DNA from: Eutrophomonas brisbanensis
GTDB taxonomy: Bacteria > Pseudomonadota > Gammaproteobacteria > Burkholderiales > Eutrophovitaceae
Length of the DNA: 64,000 nt
Reading direction: 5' to 3'
NCBI GenBank assembly: GCA_038141705.1
Contig: JAYQIQ010000001.1
Coordinates: 62,001 to 126,000, forward strand
Notes under the pieces: generated by a model
Told to the model about the DNA's origin: nothing
The model's input: the letters and a program-made list of their open reading frames with translations, nothing else
Databases searched by the model: none
Program-made: the position numbers and the translations under genes
Shown here: in pieces, positions 49,578-60,123 of the stretch
Position numbering within the stretch: position 1 is the stretch's first letter
How the letters are laid out: each line of letters begins with the position of its first letter

Positions 49578-50453
49578 TCACTCAATCGGTTTTTGAGTCT
49601 CTCTCCCAAAATTTCCACCATGGTAATTTGCTGTCCTCTTCATCTGATCCACCCGAAAAAAATCTATCGAACCACGCTTCATCACTTTCAGCAGCGGCAT
49701 CCTTAACTCAGATGGAAAATTGATAGCAATAATTTCGTCAGTAGAGTCTTTCAGAGATTGCAACCCGAGTTTTTCATAACTATTCGACATCATTGCCAAT
49801 GCTTCATAGGTATGCGCACTTTCTGGATACTCCGATAAAACAAATTTGGCACGATTAAGTGCGCCAACATAAGCACCAATTCGGTAATAATGATCCGCAA
49901 TATTTAGCTCGTGAAGGGCTAGAACATTCATTAAGTAGCGCATCCTCGAAATCGAATCAGGCGAGTATTTAGAGTTAGGGAACCTGGAAACAAGATCTTT
50001 CAGAGTAAAGAAAGCCTCCTTCACTCTGTCAGGATCCAAAACTGTCAAATCTTTGTTTGATACCAAGCCCTTTAGCCCTGGGTCATCGTTAAAGAAAATT
50101 AAAGCCTTAAGGTAATACACATAGTCAACATTCAAGTGATCCGGGTGTTCTCGTAAGAAGCGTTCGCAAGCAACCAACGCCTTCACCTCATCGCCTTTCT
50201 TCCAATAGGCGTACGCGATATCGATTTTTGCCTGCAGCGAGTAAATGCCAAACGGGTAGCGGATATTTAGCTTTTCATACGTCAGAATTGCGCGATCATA
50301 AAACTTGCCATCCATGTCAGATTTTCCAGCGTAATAGAGCTGCTCTTCCGTCCAATCTTTTGTTTTATCTTCATCTACAGAAGCGCAGCTAGATAGTAGA
50401 ATTAGATAAACAACTGTACCGGCACGAAAAATAGTTCTGAATAGCAAAGACAT
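49578..50453 (-). CDS. bamD: outer-membrane assembly lipoprotein BamD
   Basis: Essential partner of BamA in inserting barrels into the outer membrane. 291 residues with a lipoprotein signal ending LLSSCAS (Cys23). The mature part is a series of TPR units: WTEEQLYYAGKSDMDGKFYDRAILTYEKL, then PFGIYSLQAKIDIAYAYWKKGD, ALVACERFLREHPDHLN and the RFPNSKYSPDS segment (quoted in pieces). It is divergent from rluD, as in almost all gammaproteobacteria. Confidence 0.95.
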   Translation of the reverse strand: MSLLFRTIFRAGTVVYLILLSSCASVDEDKTKDWTEEQLYYAGKSDMDGKFYDRAILTYEKLNIRYPFGIYSLQAKIDIAYAYWKKGDEVKALVACERFLREHPDHLNVDYVYYLKALIFFNDDPGLKGLVSNKDLTVLDPDRVKEAFFTLKDLVSRFPNSKYSPDSISRMRYLMNVLALHELNIADHYYRIGAYVGALNRAKFVLSEYPESAHTYEALAMMSNSYEKLGLQSLKDSTDEIIAINFPSELRMPLLKVMKRGSIDFFRVDQMKRTANYHGGNFGRETQKPIE

Positions 50454-50530
50454 GGCACTCGATCTAGATAGTTTTCAAGGAGTCCTGAAACATACTTAAA
50501 CGCATGGCGAATTAGTAGTCTAAATTAAAG

Positions 50531-51485
50531 ATGAATTATAAATCAGAACACATCGAGTTAGAAATTAAAGAACTTCAAATTCCAGTGCAATTATGCGGAC
50601 GCAAGGGTTGATGTCGCCCTTACGAAAATGTTACCGAAGTTTTCCAGAAACCAAATTCAACAATGGCTGGATTCGGGTGAGATATTGATTGACGGCAAAC
50701 AATTGAGCGCTAAACATCGAATAGTAGGAGGTGAACAGGTGCACATAAACCTAACACCATCAACCGAGCGGACATCATTTACCCCAGAAAATATTCCACT
50801 CGATATTATCTTTGAAGATGAAGAAATTATCGTTTTGAATAAACCAGACAACCTAGTCGTACACCCAGCGGCGGGTAATTGGAGCGGCACAGTTTTGAAC
50901 GCAATCCTCGCAAAATCACCTAGCAATAAATTGCTGCCACGAGCTGGTATTGTCCACCGCCTCGACAAAGATACAACCGGTCTAATGATCGTTGCGAAAA
51001 CTCTGAGCGCCCAGACCAACCTCGTTCGTCAGCTTCAATCACGCAGTATCAAACGAGAATACAAGGCTTTGGTTTATGGGCAAATAGTATCGCCAATAGT
51101 TATAGATAAACCGATTGGAAGACATCCAAAAAATCGTAAACTTATGTCTGTCAATGAAACCGGAAAACCAGCCGTCACACACCTGATACCCGAGGAGCTG
51201 GGATCAGGATGGAGTTTAGTCAAATGCCAATTAGAAACGGGCCGAACCCATCAGATTCGAGTTCACCTAAAATCGATTCATCATCCTATTATTGGAGACC
51301 AGGCATACTTAGCCACTAAGTATCAGAAAGGAAAAGTCGGGGTAGTAAGCACCATAAATCGTCAAGCTCTTCACGCTGTGAAATTGGAGATCATTCACCC
51401 AGCCCTCGAAAAACCAATGCAGTGGGAAATCGACCCGCCTCGCGACTTCCAGGATACCCTCGAATACTTACGTGCTCAACACTGA
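50531..51485 (+). CDS. rluD: 23S rRNA pseudouridine synthase RluD, frameshifted
   Basis: Makes pseudouridines in helix 69 of 23S rRNA. The N-terminal S4-like domain begins at ATG 50531. One extra G in the G3 at 50604-50606 breaks it; removing it reads LCGRKVDVALTKMLPKFSRNQ as in other RluD. The catalytic Asp is in GIVHRLDKDTTGL, and GRTHQIRVHL and IIGDQAYLATKY follow. Corrected length is 317 residues. Its end overlaps the start of pgeF by 14 bases. Confidence 0.93.
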
Positions 51486-52218
51486 AAACAATCCGAGCTT
51501 ACTAACCAAATCGTGGGACGCGCCAAAAGGCGTTAAATACATAATCACGACTCGAAGAGGTGGTTTTAGCCCATCACCTTACAACTCATTAAACTTAAGC
51601 TATAACGTTGGAGACTGGTTTGAAAATGTTGAAAAAAATAGGGATATGATTTTTTCCCTAACACCCTCCACTCCGAGATTCCCCAAACAAGTGCATGGGA
51701 CCAAAGTGCTAAATTATGCCGAGGTCGACGAAGACACCCCGGGAGACGCGGTATACACAAGCAATCCAAAACAACCATGCGGAATTTTGGTCGCCGACTG
51801 TCTTCCGGTCATCATAGCCAGCGAAGAAGGAAATGAGGTCGCAGTCGCGCATGCGGGCTGGCGTGGATTATCCGCTGGTATTCTCGAAACCACTCTTGCT
51901 AAATTTAAAACGACCCCGGAACGGCTAGATGTTTTTATTGGCCCGGGGATCGGGCCTAACCATTTCGAAGTGGGTGATGATGTCTTCGCGCAATTTACGA
52001 AAGACGACTCTAGATATGAATCAGCTTTCACGAAGATATCAGCAGAAAAATGGCTTGCTAATCTGAGCCTTCTAGCTGAACTAAGGCTTCGAAAATTAAA
52101 AGTAGAGAAAATATCAAAATCGGATTATTGCACCTATGAGAATGGTGATTTATTTTTTTCGTACCGAAGAGATAAGACGACGGGCCGGATAGCTGCGATC
52201 GTCTGGATCGAGCAATAG
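51472..52218 (+). CDS. pgeF: peptidoglycan editing factor / multicopper-oxidase-fold protein (YfiH family)
   Basis: Known as PgeF, YfiH or laccase-domain protein; in E. coli it removes misincorporated Ser from peptidoglycan precursors, and homologues act as purine nucleoside phosphorylases. 248 residues from GTG 51472. Conserved metal-binding residues: His in RFPKQVHGTKVLN, Cys in VADCLPVIIAS, and His in VAHAGWRGL, together with FIGPGIGPNHFEVGDDV. The rluD-pgeF pair is standard. No break. Confidence 0.92.
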   Translation: MLNTENNPSLLTKSWDAPKGVKYIITTRRGGFSPSPYNSLNLSYNVGDWFENVEKNRDMIFSLTPSTPRFPKQVHGTKVLNYAEVDEDTPGDAVYTSNPKQPCGILVADCLPVIIASEEGNEVAVAHAGWRGLSAGILETTLAKFKTTPERLDVFIGPGIGPNHFEVGDDVFAQFTKDDSRYESAFTKISAEKWLANLSLLAELRLRKLKVEKISKSDYCTYENGDLFFSYRRDKTTGRIAAIVWIEQ

Positions 52219-52271
52219 CGAGAGCTTTCGCCGTTATATAATTAGCATATCCAACCATATCAACTTCGAAA

Positions 52272-53039
52272 ATGGAAATCATTCACTGGATCATAATCAG
52301 CACCATTATTGGCTCGCTTATCAGCATCTGTTTATCCGGCCTATTTGCCATGAGTGCAAACCCAGGCCGAATACAGAAGTTAGTGAGTTTAGCGATTGGA
52401 ACGCTACTAGGAGCCACGTTTCTGGAGGTGATTCCACATGCAATTGAAAGAAGTCAGAATATTGAATCTCTTTTTCTAACAATTCTTGGCGGGATTCTTT
52501 TATTCTTCATTCTTGAGAAATTTGTGCTTTGGAGACATTGTCACGTCGAAGAGTGCGAAGGTCACGAGCACCTCGTTAAAGACGATCATGGTCGGTCAGG
52601 CACCATGATCCTCATTGGTGACTCGTTCCATAACTTCGTTGATGGAGTTTTAATAGCCGCTGCGTATATCACCGATATAAAACTTGGCGTCATAACGACC
52701 CTTGCAATCACGGCGCATGAGATACCTCAAGAGGTGGGCGATTTCTTAATCTTGTTGAATTCTGGGTTCACAAAACTTAAAGCCTTTACATTTAACTTAG
52801 TGTAAAGTGGAGCCACTCTCATTGGGGCTCTTCTGGCTTATTTCGCATTCGATAACGTTGAGTTTCTAATACCAACATTTCTTGGCTTAGCTGCCTCTAG
52901 TATGATTTACGTTGCAGTCGCAGACTTGATTCCCGGGCTTCATAAGCGCACTGAAATTGCTGCCACCGTCGAGCAAGTAGTTTTGATCTTGATAGGAATA
53001 CTAATTATTTTTAGCGTTGGACACTTTATCCACGTTTAA
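52272..53039 (+). CDS. ZIP-family metal transporter with an in-frame TAA
   Basis: Membrane divalent-metal carrier. Helix IV carries the metal motif DSFHNFVDGVLIAAAY and helix V carries AITAHEIPQEVGDFLIL, the HEIPQE form characteristic of ZIP transporters. A His-rich loop (HCHVEECEGHEH) sits between helices III and IV. The frame meets TAA at 52803-52805 (after AFTFNLV), yet it continues in the same frame as SGATLIGALLAYFAFDN and on through three more helices to TAA 53037-53039. Total length is 255 residues counting the stop position. It is a substitution, not an indel; either a nonsense allele or a read error. It stands 53 bases after pgeF. Confidence 0.85.
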
Positions 53040-53086
53040 ACAATATTGGAACCCATGAATGTCTAAACTGTATTGCTATTGGGATC

Positions 53087-54795
53087 ATGGCTAAAAAAAC
53101 CGACCAAGATGACCCTCTAAGCTCAGAGCCCTCCTCATCACAAGCCATTAATAATCTTTTGGGATTTTGGCTACATATCGGATCCGAGGACCAGCTTAGC
53201 ACGTGGAAGAATCTTTTCGCCCCACTCACAAGTGACGAGGATATTAACCACGCGTTACACACGACACGAACTGCAATCCAACAAGCCGTTGATGAGTCAT
53301 ACGAAGAACTAAAAAACCAAAAAAATAAAAAATCGAAAAAAGATTTTGACGCATCGGATCTATGGTTTGATCTTAACGACAAAATTTTTCTTATCTTGGA
53401 GTCGATGATCAGAAAATTTGTCGGAGACCAAAAATACAGAGCTAGAGAAAGCCGAAAATCTGAGTTCTTAATGGAACAATTACTCGCCTCTCTTAATCCA
53501 GAGAATTTTTTAGCCACAAATAAAGGGGCGATTAAATTAGCAATATCCACCAATTCGGAAAGCCTCAAAAGAGGGCTCACCAATCAATTCAGAGATCTTC
53601 AATCAAAAACAATCTCTCAGAGTGATAGGACAGCATTTACGCTAGGAAAAATATCGCAGCGACAAAAGGTCAGGTTATATACCAAAACGACCTGATAGAG
53701 CTTATCCAATACCAACCCCAGACCAATTCGACTTTTCGCGACCCGCTGCTGATTGTTCCGCCATTCATAAATAAATACTACATTTTAGATTTGCAGAAAC
53801 ATAACTCATTTGTTGATTTTTGCGTCACTCGCGGGATTAATACATTCATCATTTCTTGGAAAAATATTTCTGAGGACGAGAGCCACTTCACGTGGGACCA
53901 TTACGCGCAAGACGGAGTAAAACAAGCGCTGGCCGTCGTTCAAAAAGTTTTCCAAAAATCGAACATACACGCACTCGGGTACTGCGTAGGCGGCACACTA
54001 TTAACTTCAACGCTAGCTGTATTACCAAAGACGATGATCGAAAAGATTAGCTCACTCACTCTGCTTACGTCCATGATAGATTTTTCAGATGCGGGCGATC
54101 TATCGCTTTTCATAACAGAAGAGTACATCTCTCTCCTTGATAAAGTTCTCGAACCCAAAGGGGTTTTTCCCGGATGGGCGTTAAACAATACGTTTTCCGC
54201 ACTTCGTCCTAACGAGTTGGTTTGGCGGTACGTGCAGAGCAACTACCTTAGAGGTGAAACACCCGCTCCACACGACATCCTCCATTGGAATGGGGATTCG
54301 ACCAATCTTTCGGGCCCGTGTCTTAGGTTCTATCTTCGAAATATGTATCTTGAAAATCGGTTTAAGCAGCCAGATGGAATCACTGTTTTAGGAAGACCAG
54401 TCGATGTCGGAACGATCACCTCACCCTGTATGGTGATCGCCGCGGAGAGGGATCACATTGTACCCTGGCGCGCTTCTTATCAATCGCGCTCCCTGCTCGG
54501 ATCAAAAACTGAGTTTCTCTTAACACAAGGTGGTCACGTAGCTGGAGTGGTTAATGCTCCAGGCCAGACGAAGTATGGGTTTTACACAAATTCGCAATCT
54601 CCGCTCGACCTATCGGCGGATGAATGGTTGGAGACGGCCTCCTTTGACCACAAATCTTGGTGGGAGCACTGGATTAGCTGGGTTGTTTCCCTGCAACATA
54701 AAAAGCATCGGGCTCGTGGTGTGATGGGTAACACGCATTTTCCCCCTATCGGACCGGCCCCAGGGGAATATGTTTTAGAAGAGTTACATCAATAA
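53087..54795 (+). CDS. phaC: class I polyhydroxyalkanoate synthase, frameshifted
   Basis: Polymerises (R)-3-hydroxyacyl-CoA into PHA granules. The N-terminal 180 residues are the dimerising/granule domain; a Lys-rich stretch (QKNKKSKKDF) is near 80. The lipase-like box is GYCVGGT with nucleophile Cys; the catalytic Asp is in AAERDHIVPW and His in GGHVAGVVNAPG. Class I phrases PPFINKYYILDL and RGINTFIISWKN are clear. One missing A in the A5 at 53647-53651 breaks the frame; adding it reads LGKNIAATKGQVIYQND. Corrected length is 569 residues. It starts the phaC-phaB-phaR group. Confidence 0.93.
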
Positions 54796-54822
54796 CGGAG
54801 TAATGTATAATGTTGCAAAGCA
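54784..54822 (+). promoter_or_regulatory. putative phaB promoter and PhaR operator
   Basis: A perfect -10 TATAAT (54806-54811) has TTACAT (54784-54789) 16 bases upstream as a weak -35. The predicted start falls inside TGC-AAA-GCA (54814-54822), which matches the TGC-N3-GCA core reported for PhaR binding. The promoter overlaps the end of phaC. Confidence 0.45.
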
Positions 54823-54843
54823 CAATTTTACGGGGTTAATGTT

Positions 54844-55587
54844 ATGGCAAAACGCGTAGTTTTAGTAACGGGCGGCATGGGCGGATTAGGTGAATCAATA
54901 TGCACGAAAATGGCAGATCAGGGATATACGGTTGTCACGACCTATTCACCCAACAACACCAAAAGCGACGAATGGCTGAAATCAATGGCTGCGAGGGGTT
55001 ACAAATTCAGCGCGGAGCCGGCCGACGTAGCAGACTATGACTCATGCGAAGCCTGCGTAACTAAAGTCAAAGAAAGGGTTGGTCGTATTGACGTGCTGGT
55101 AAATAACGCAGGCATTACGAGGGATATGACCTTTAAAAAGATGACCAAACCCGATTGGGATGCCGTCATCCGAACCAATCTCGATAGCGCCTTTAATATG
55201 ACTAAACATGTTCTAGACGACATGGTTGAAAAGGGTTGGGGTCGGATTATTAACGTAGCATCGGTCAATGGACAAAAAGGCGCCTTTGGGCAAACGAACT
55301 ACTCCGCTGCAAAAGCAGGATTACATGGGTTCACAAAAGCACTAGCGCTCGAGGTAGCTAAAAAAGGGGTGACAGTTAACACAATATCTCCGGGCTACAT
55401 TGGAACAAAAATGGTCACCGCGATTCCCCAAGACATCCTCGATGAAAAAATCGTGCCACAGATCCCTCTCGGCAGACTCGGAGAACCCGAAGAAGTAGCA
55501 GGCCTTATTATCTACTTAGCCTCGAACGAAGCCGCATTCGTAACTGGAGCGAACATCTCCATCAACGGTGGCCAGCACATGTACTAA
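54844..55587 (+). CDS. phaB: acetoacetyl-CoA reductase
   Basis: NADPH-dependent SDR that reduces acetoacetyl-CoA to (R)-3-hydroxybutyryl-CoA for PhaC. 247 residues. The cofactor loop is VLVTGGMGGLGESI (residues 4-17), then NNAGITRDMTF, catalytic Ser in INVASVNGQKGAFGQ, catalytic Tyr-Lys in TNYSAAKAG and ISPGYIGTKMV. The VNGQKG and GYIGT phrases favour PhaB over FabG. It follows phaC by 48 bases and ends before phaR. Confidence 0.94.
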   Translation: MAKRVVLVTGGMGGLGESICTKMADQGYTVVTTYSPNNTKSDEWLKSMAARGYKFSAEPADVADYDSCEACVTKVKERVGRIDVLVNNAGITRDMTFKKMTKPDWDAVIRTNLDSAFNMTKHVLDDMVEKGWGRIINVASVNGQKGAFGQTNYSAAKAGLHGFTKALALEVAKKGVTVNTISPGYIGTKMVTAIPQDILDEKIVPQIPLGRLGEPEEVAGLIIYLASNEAAFVTGANISINGGQHMY

Positions 55588-55620
55588 CGTTTAGTTATAA
55601 CGATATACACTAAGGTTATA

Positions 55621-55695
55621 TTGCATTGCAAATAAGGGGCTTTCTTCAGGCTTTACAGGAAAGAATAAAGTATTTAGTATTTTGCTATGCAAAAT
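55621..55695 (+). promoter_or_regulatory. two TGC-N3-GCA palindromes upstream of phaR
   Basis: Site 1 is TTGC-ATT-GCAA (55621-55631). Site 2 is a perfect 17-base palindrome ATTTTGC-TAT-GCAAAAT (55679-55695), 41 bases before the phaR ATG. Both share the TGC-N3-GCA core with the site at phaB. PhaR of Paracoccus and Rhodobacter binds CTGC-N3/4-GCAG-type sequences, so autorepression by PhaR is likely; the assignment is inference. Confidence 0.55.
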
Positions 55696-55735
55696 AGTTC
55701 CGACATCAAGATGGAGCAACACGGGAGGTAGTATC

Positions 55736-56309
55736 ATGGTTTCAAAAGAACGGTTGATAAAGAAGTACCCCAACAGACGCTTGTATGATACGGCGACAAG
55801 CACTTACATTACGCTGTCAGACGTAAAACAGCTGGTTTTGGAAAATAGCCACTTCAAAGTTATAGACGCCAAAACCAACGAAGACCTAACTCGCTCGATT
55901 TTTGCTTCAAATCATTACCGAAGAGGAGTCAAACGGCGCCCCGATATTTAGCTCTCAAATGCTCTATCAAATCATTCAGTTTTATGGGAATGCTTTCCAG
56001 CAGATGATGGGTAACTATTTGGAAAAAAATATCCAAACCTTTATAGAGATTCAGCAAAAACTCCCAGGGGGAAATGGAACAACAGCAAGTAATGGAAACA
56101 ACGCGATGTTAGATCCAAACTCTTATTCCCAATTCGTCAACATGCAAGGGCCAGCTATACAGGGGCTCATGACCAATTATCTTGAGCAAAGCGCCAAAGC
56201 GTTTGTTGATATGCAACAGCAAATGCAACAGCAGGCTACGACAATGTTTGGCAGCTTTCCATTTGGTGGCTCGACCAATGGTAAAGATAAGTCCTCAGAC
56301 TCTAATTAG
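55736..56309 (+). CDS. phaR: polyhydroxyalkanoate synthesis repressor PhaR, frameshifted
   Basis: DNA- and PHB-binding regulator that represses granule-protein and its own genes until polymer is present. The N-terminal PHB/PHA accumulation regulator domain begins ERLIKKYPNRRLYDTATSTYITL (quoted in part). One extra T in the T5 at 55899-55903 breaks the frame; removing it reads DLTRSILLQIITEEE as in the family. The C-terminal part is Gln/Met-rich (MQQQMQQQATTM). Corrected length is 190 residues. A strong GGGAGG precedes ATG 55736. Confidence 0.9.
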
Positions 56310-56358
56310 ATAAACCAGCAAAAGTATCAACGTGAACTAAGCACGCGACTCTTACTGC

Positions 56359-57702
56359 GTGAAAGAATCCTCAATTACAAAGAAAACCCCAAGCGTGGGG
56401 TTTGTCTCGTTGGGATGCCCAAAAGCGACGGTTGACTCTGAACGCATCATTACAACACTCAGATCTGATGGGTACTCCATTTCGCCAACTTATCGCGATG
56501 CGGATCTAGTCATCATCAACACCTGTGGTTTTGTTGATTCGGCAATTGAGGAGTCACTCGATGCAATTGGAGAAGCCATCGATCAAAATGGAAAGGTAAT
56601 TGTTACGGGTTGCCTCGGAGCAAAATCAAAAATTATCGAGGAAAAGTTCCCAAACCTGTTAGCCATAACAGGGCCGCAGGCGACAGATGAAGTCATGCAG
56701 TCTGTACGCAAACATATCCCGATTGAATACGACTACCGCACGAGTTTAGTTCCCCCACAAGGGATAAAGCTTACTCCACAGCACTACTCCTACCTAAAAA
56801 TTTCGGAAGGATGTAACCACGCCTGCGCCTTTTGCATTATCCCGTCGATGCGCGGAAAGCTCGTAAGTCGCCCTATTGGGAATGTATTGAATGAGGCAAA
56901 AACGCTGGTTGAATCTGGAACAAAAGAACTTTTAGTCATCTCGCAAGACACTAGCGCTTATGGAGTGGATACCAAGTACAGGACGGGATTTTGGAATGGG
57001 AAACCCGTAAAAACTCAACTGGTAGAGCTTGCCAGAGAACTAGGTCAACTCGAGGTTTGGGTTCGCCTGCACTACGTTTACCCCTACCCAAATGTGGACG
57101 ACATCATTCCGCTAATCGCTGATGGGTTAGTGTTGCCCTATTTGGATATCCCGTTCCAACATGCGAGCGAACGCGTCCTTCGATCTATGAAACGACCCGC
57201 CCATTCAGAGAACGTACTAAACCGTCTTATGAAATGGAGAAAACTGGTGCCAGACCTCTCTATTCGAAGCACATTTATTGTTGGATTCCCAGGAGAAACT
57301 GAGGACGATTTTAATGAGCTTCTTACATTCCTATCGGAAGCGAATTTGGATCGAGTGGGCTGTTTTGAATATTCCCCGGTGGAAGGCGCCACTGCTAACG
57401 ACCTAGGCTTACCGCAAGTACCGGATGAAATTAAGTCTGACAGAAAACATAGATTCATGGAACATCAACAGCACATTAGCAAACGAAAACTACAATCTAA
57501 AATTGGGACGGTCCAAGCCGTAATAATTGATCAAGCTGGAACAATCGAGACGCCTGCAGTTGGAAGAACAAAGTACGATGCTCCAGAAATAGATGGAACG
57601 GTAATTCTCGAGGGCAAAACACCATTGAGGGTTGGTGAAATTATTAATGCCAAAATCAGCGGCGCAACTGAATATGATCTGATCGGATCGCCTGCATCAT
57701 AA
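56359..57702 (+). CDS. rimO: ribosomal protein S12 methylthiotransferase
   Basis: Radical-SAM enzyme that methylthiolates an Asp of ribosomal protein S12. 447 residues from GTG 56359. The N-terminal UPF0004 domain has the cluster Cys in VSLGCPKATVDSE, NTCGFVDSAIEES and VTGCLGAKS. The radical-SAM CxxxCxxC is in SEGCNHACAFCIIPSMRG (near residue 150). A TRAM domain ends the protein (GRTKYDAPEIDGTVIL). It overlaps the next gene's ATG by one base. Confidence 0.95.
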   Translation: MKESSITKKTPSVGFVSLGCPKATVDSERIITTLRSDGYSISPTYRDADLVIINTCGFVDSAIEESLDAIGEAIDQNGKVIVTGCLGAKSKIIEEKFPNLLAITGPQATDEVMQSVRKHIPIEYDYRTSLVPPQGIKLTPQHYSYLKISEGCNHACAFCIIPSMRGKLVSRPIGNVLNEAKTLVESGTKELLVISQDTSAYGVDTKYRTGFWNGKPVKTQLVELARELGQLEVWVRLHYVYPYPNVDDIIPLIADGLVLPYLDIPFQHASERVLRSMKRPAHSENVLNRLMKWRKLVPDLSIRSTFIVGFPGETEDDFNELLTFLSEANLDRVGCFEYSPVEGATANDLGLPQVPDEIKSDRKHRFMEHQQHISKRKLQSKIGTVQAVIIDQAGTIETPAVGRTKYDAPEIDGTVILEGKTPLRVGEIINAKISGATEYDLIGSPAS

Positions 57703-58082
57703 TGAGGACTTGGCTACTTAAGCAACTTGATCAACTAAAAATCAATGTAACGACTCTTTGGCTAATATTTTTAGATAGCAAATCTTGGGTTGGGAAAAAA
57801 TTATTAATATTCGTTTTCCTCTGTTATGCACTATCCCCTATCGATCTCATTCCCGACTTTATCCCAATCATAGGGTTACTTGATGAAATAGCGCTGTTTC
57901 CGATTGTAATTTGGCTTATTCGAACATTCATGTCAGAGTCATTGTTCACCTCGTACAAAATCAAAGCAACAAAATATTTGGAGACAAATAAACTCCCGAT
58001 AATGCAAATTGGTGGCTATATCGTCGTAATGAGTTGGGTGGCTATCGGATTAGTATCTGTAGCTAACTTAGTAGAACGTTAA
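57702..58082 (+). CDS. DUF1232/YkvA-family membrane protein
   Basis: 126 residues. The diagnostic segment YALSPIDLIPDFIPIIGLLDE (residues about 42-62, quoted as position) is the DUF1232 signature, between hydrophobic helices at 30-48, 58-80 and 103-120. The function of the family is unknown. Translationally coupled to rimO by overlap. The 3' end faces the helicase gene two bases away. Confidence 0.82.
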   Translation: MRTWLLKQLDQLKINVTTLWLIFLDSKSWVGKKLLIFVFLCYALSPIDLIPDFIPIIGLLDEIALFPIVIWLIRTFMSESLFTSYKIKATKYLETNKLPIMQIGGYIVVMSWVAIGLVSVANLVER

Positions 58083-58084
58083 TA

Positions 58085-60020
58085 CTAAATTCTCGATAGG
58101 AACCGCGTAACCTCAAATAAATCCTGGGTACGCTTCATTTTTGGAAGACTTTTCCACATCACCTTGCCATACGGTTTCTCAATCAATCTGGGGTCAAAAA
58201 TGACGAGTACACCCCGATCGGATTCGTCTCGTATGAGCCTACCGGCACCCTGTTTGAGCGCCAATGTTGCCTCTGGCACTTGATAATTCATGAAGGGGTT
58301 AAGACCGAGACGCTTCATCGAGGTTATTTTCCAGCCACGATCGGATCATCAGGCACTGCAAACGGCAACTTATCAATCAACACCAGAACGAGACCTTCTC
58401 CTCTTACGTCAACCCCCTCCCAAAAGGAATAACTCCCCAGGAGAATCGCATTAGGTTCATTTTTAAATTTTTTAAAAGTTCGTATTTGGAGGTGTCACCC
58501 TGGACAAGAAGTGAAAACTCAACTTCACTTTTTTCAATCGCCGCTTTGACAAGCGTCTGCGCCTCTCGCATCGCTGAAAGACTCGTGAAAAGCATAAAAC
58601 ATCGACCATTTGACGCCTCGATAAGAGGGAAAGCTTTTTCAACCATGGTAGAGATAAAGGTCTTATCTGCTGGAAGTGGCATCCCCGTCGGAACATACAA
58701 AATACTATTGCTCTCATAATCAAATGGACTTTCGCAAGAAAACAACGATACATCCTCTACTCCAATTTGATCGGTAAAAAAAGAAAAATTCTCTCCAACT
58801 GAAAGAGTTGCCGATGTAAATATCCAAGCTCGTTTCTTAATTTGAAAATACTTCTTCAATTTGCTCGAAACATTTAAGGGGGATATGTTCAATTTCAGAT
58901 AACGCTGATTTAATTCGATCCAGCATATATGCTCGCCTGTAGATTGCTCTTTTAATGCTGAGAAAAACGAATTGAACCCTAGTAAGCGTTCAGCACAATT
59001 TTGCATCTCCACACTCTCTGACCAATAGTCCTGAAAACGATCTTTCAATTTAGTAAGGATTGAAATTAATTCACCCAAATCGGGTAATGCGGATTCGTCG
59101 ATACTGACATTTTTAATCGCATCGCCCACGTTATAACGACTCACGAGAGAAAGCCTAGCGTCCAGCATAGCCTTTTCAAGCGCCGCCAGAATATTGGTCT
59201 CTGGCAGTTCAGTACCAATAAGAGAGATCGCGTATCGAAGATCACGTATGAAATCAAAAATTTGATTGGATGAGACCGATTCCCCAAAGAAGTTTGTAGC
59301 TACGTCTGGAACTTGATGTGCCTCGTCCAATATTACAACATCACAGTCTGGCAAAAGCTCTCCAAAACCGTCTTCCTTCAGCACTAAATCCGCAAAAAGA
59401 AGGTGATGATTAACAACCACAACTTCGGCCTCTAGCGCTCTTTTCCTCGCTTTCAACACAAAACATTTCGCTATGTGTGGACAGTCCGCACCAAGGCAAT
59501 TTTCTCGGGTGGAGGTGACACGCGACGTGACGTCCGAATATTCGCCCTCAGTTGATACAACCTCGGAAATATCGCCCGTGTCTGACACCTCAAGAAGTCG
59601 CTCGTATTCACGAAAAACTTCCACATCTCTTAATTTGGAAAAGGTGCGCTCTTTGGCGGTTTTTTCAATTTGGTAATGACAAAGATAGTTTGCTCTACCC
59701 TTTAATTTAGCGACCGTAATCGGTATCGCTAGCGCCTTTCTTACTTCTTTTATATCTTTCTCAAAAAGCTGGTCTTGAAGCGTCTTAGTACCAGTAGAAA
59801 TAATTGTTTTCTTTCCGAAAAGGAATGCGGGGACAAGGTATGCGTAGGTTTTACCCGTACCAGTGCCCGCTTCGCTTACAAGAATATCTTTGCTGGCAAT
59901 GGCGTTACCAACGGCTTTTGCAAAGTCCACTTGACTTTGCCTCAGTCGATAGTCTGGTATAACTTTTGAAAGCGGCCCAGTCTCCCCAAATATTCTAGAT
60001 ATTTCTTCAGCAGTATCCAC
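58085..60020 (-). CDS. yoaA: ATP-dependent helicase YoaA/DinG family, two frameshifts
   Basis: Superfamily 2 XPD-like DNA helicase. Walker A is SEAGTGTGKTYAYLVPAFL (near residue 49). The Fe-S cysteines are the Cys in RANYLCHY and the ENCLGADCPHIAKCF set. DEAH appears in VVILDEAHQVPD. Breaks: one missing A in the T6 at 58468-58473 (restores LKKFKNEPNAILLGSYSFWEGVD) and one missing A in the T4 at 58327-58330 (restores VAGKITSMKRLGLNPFM). The QGAGRLIRDESDRGV motif VI then follows. Corrected length is 645 residues, closer to YoaA than to DinG. No LexA box was seen upstream. Confidence 0.9.
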
Positions 60021-60123
60021 AGTGAAAACTTAATTGATGATTCCTAATAGAATACGTGAGAACCCCAAGCGGATAAACTGCTAATTTTAGCTGCAGCCTA
60101 AAGTAGTATAGGGTTAATGATTT

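Noticed and set aside
25237..53039. Reassignment or read-through of TAA, suggested by ihfA and the ZIP gene
   Set aside because: Many intact genes (infC, thrS, degQ after correction) end normally at TAA followed by nonsense, and RF2 with its own UGA feedback is present, so TAA is a normal stop.
60021..60123. LexA box before the YoaA/DinG helicase
   Set aside because: No CTG-N10-CAG match was found in the divergent region.
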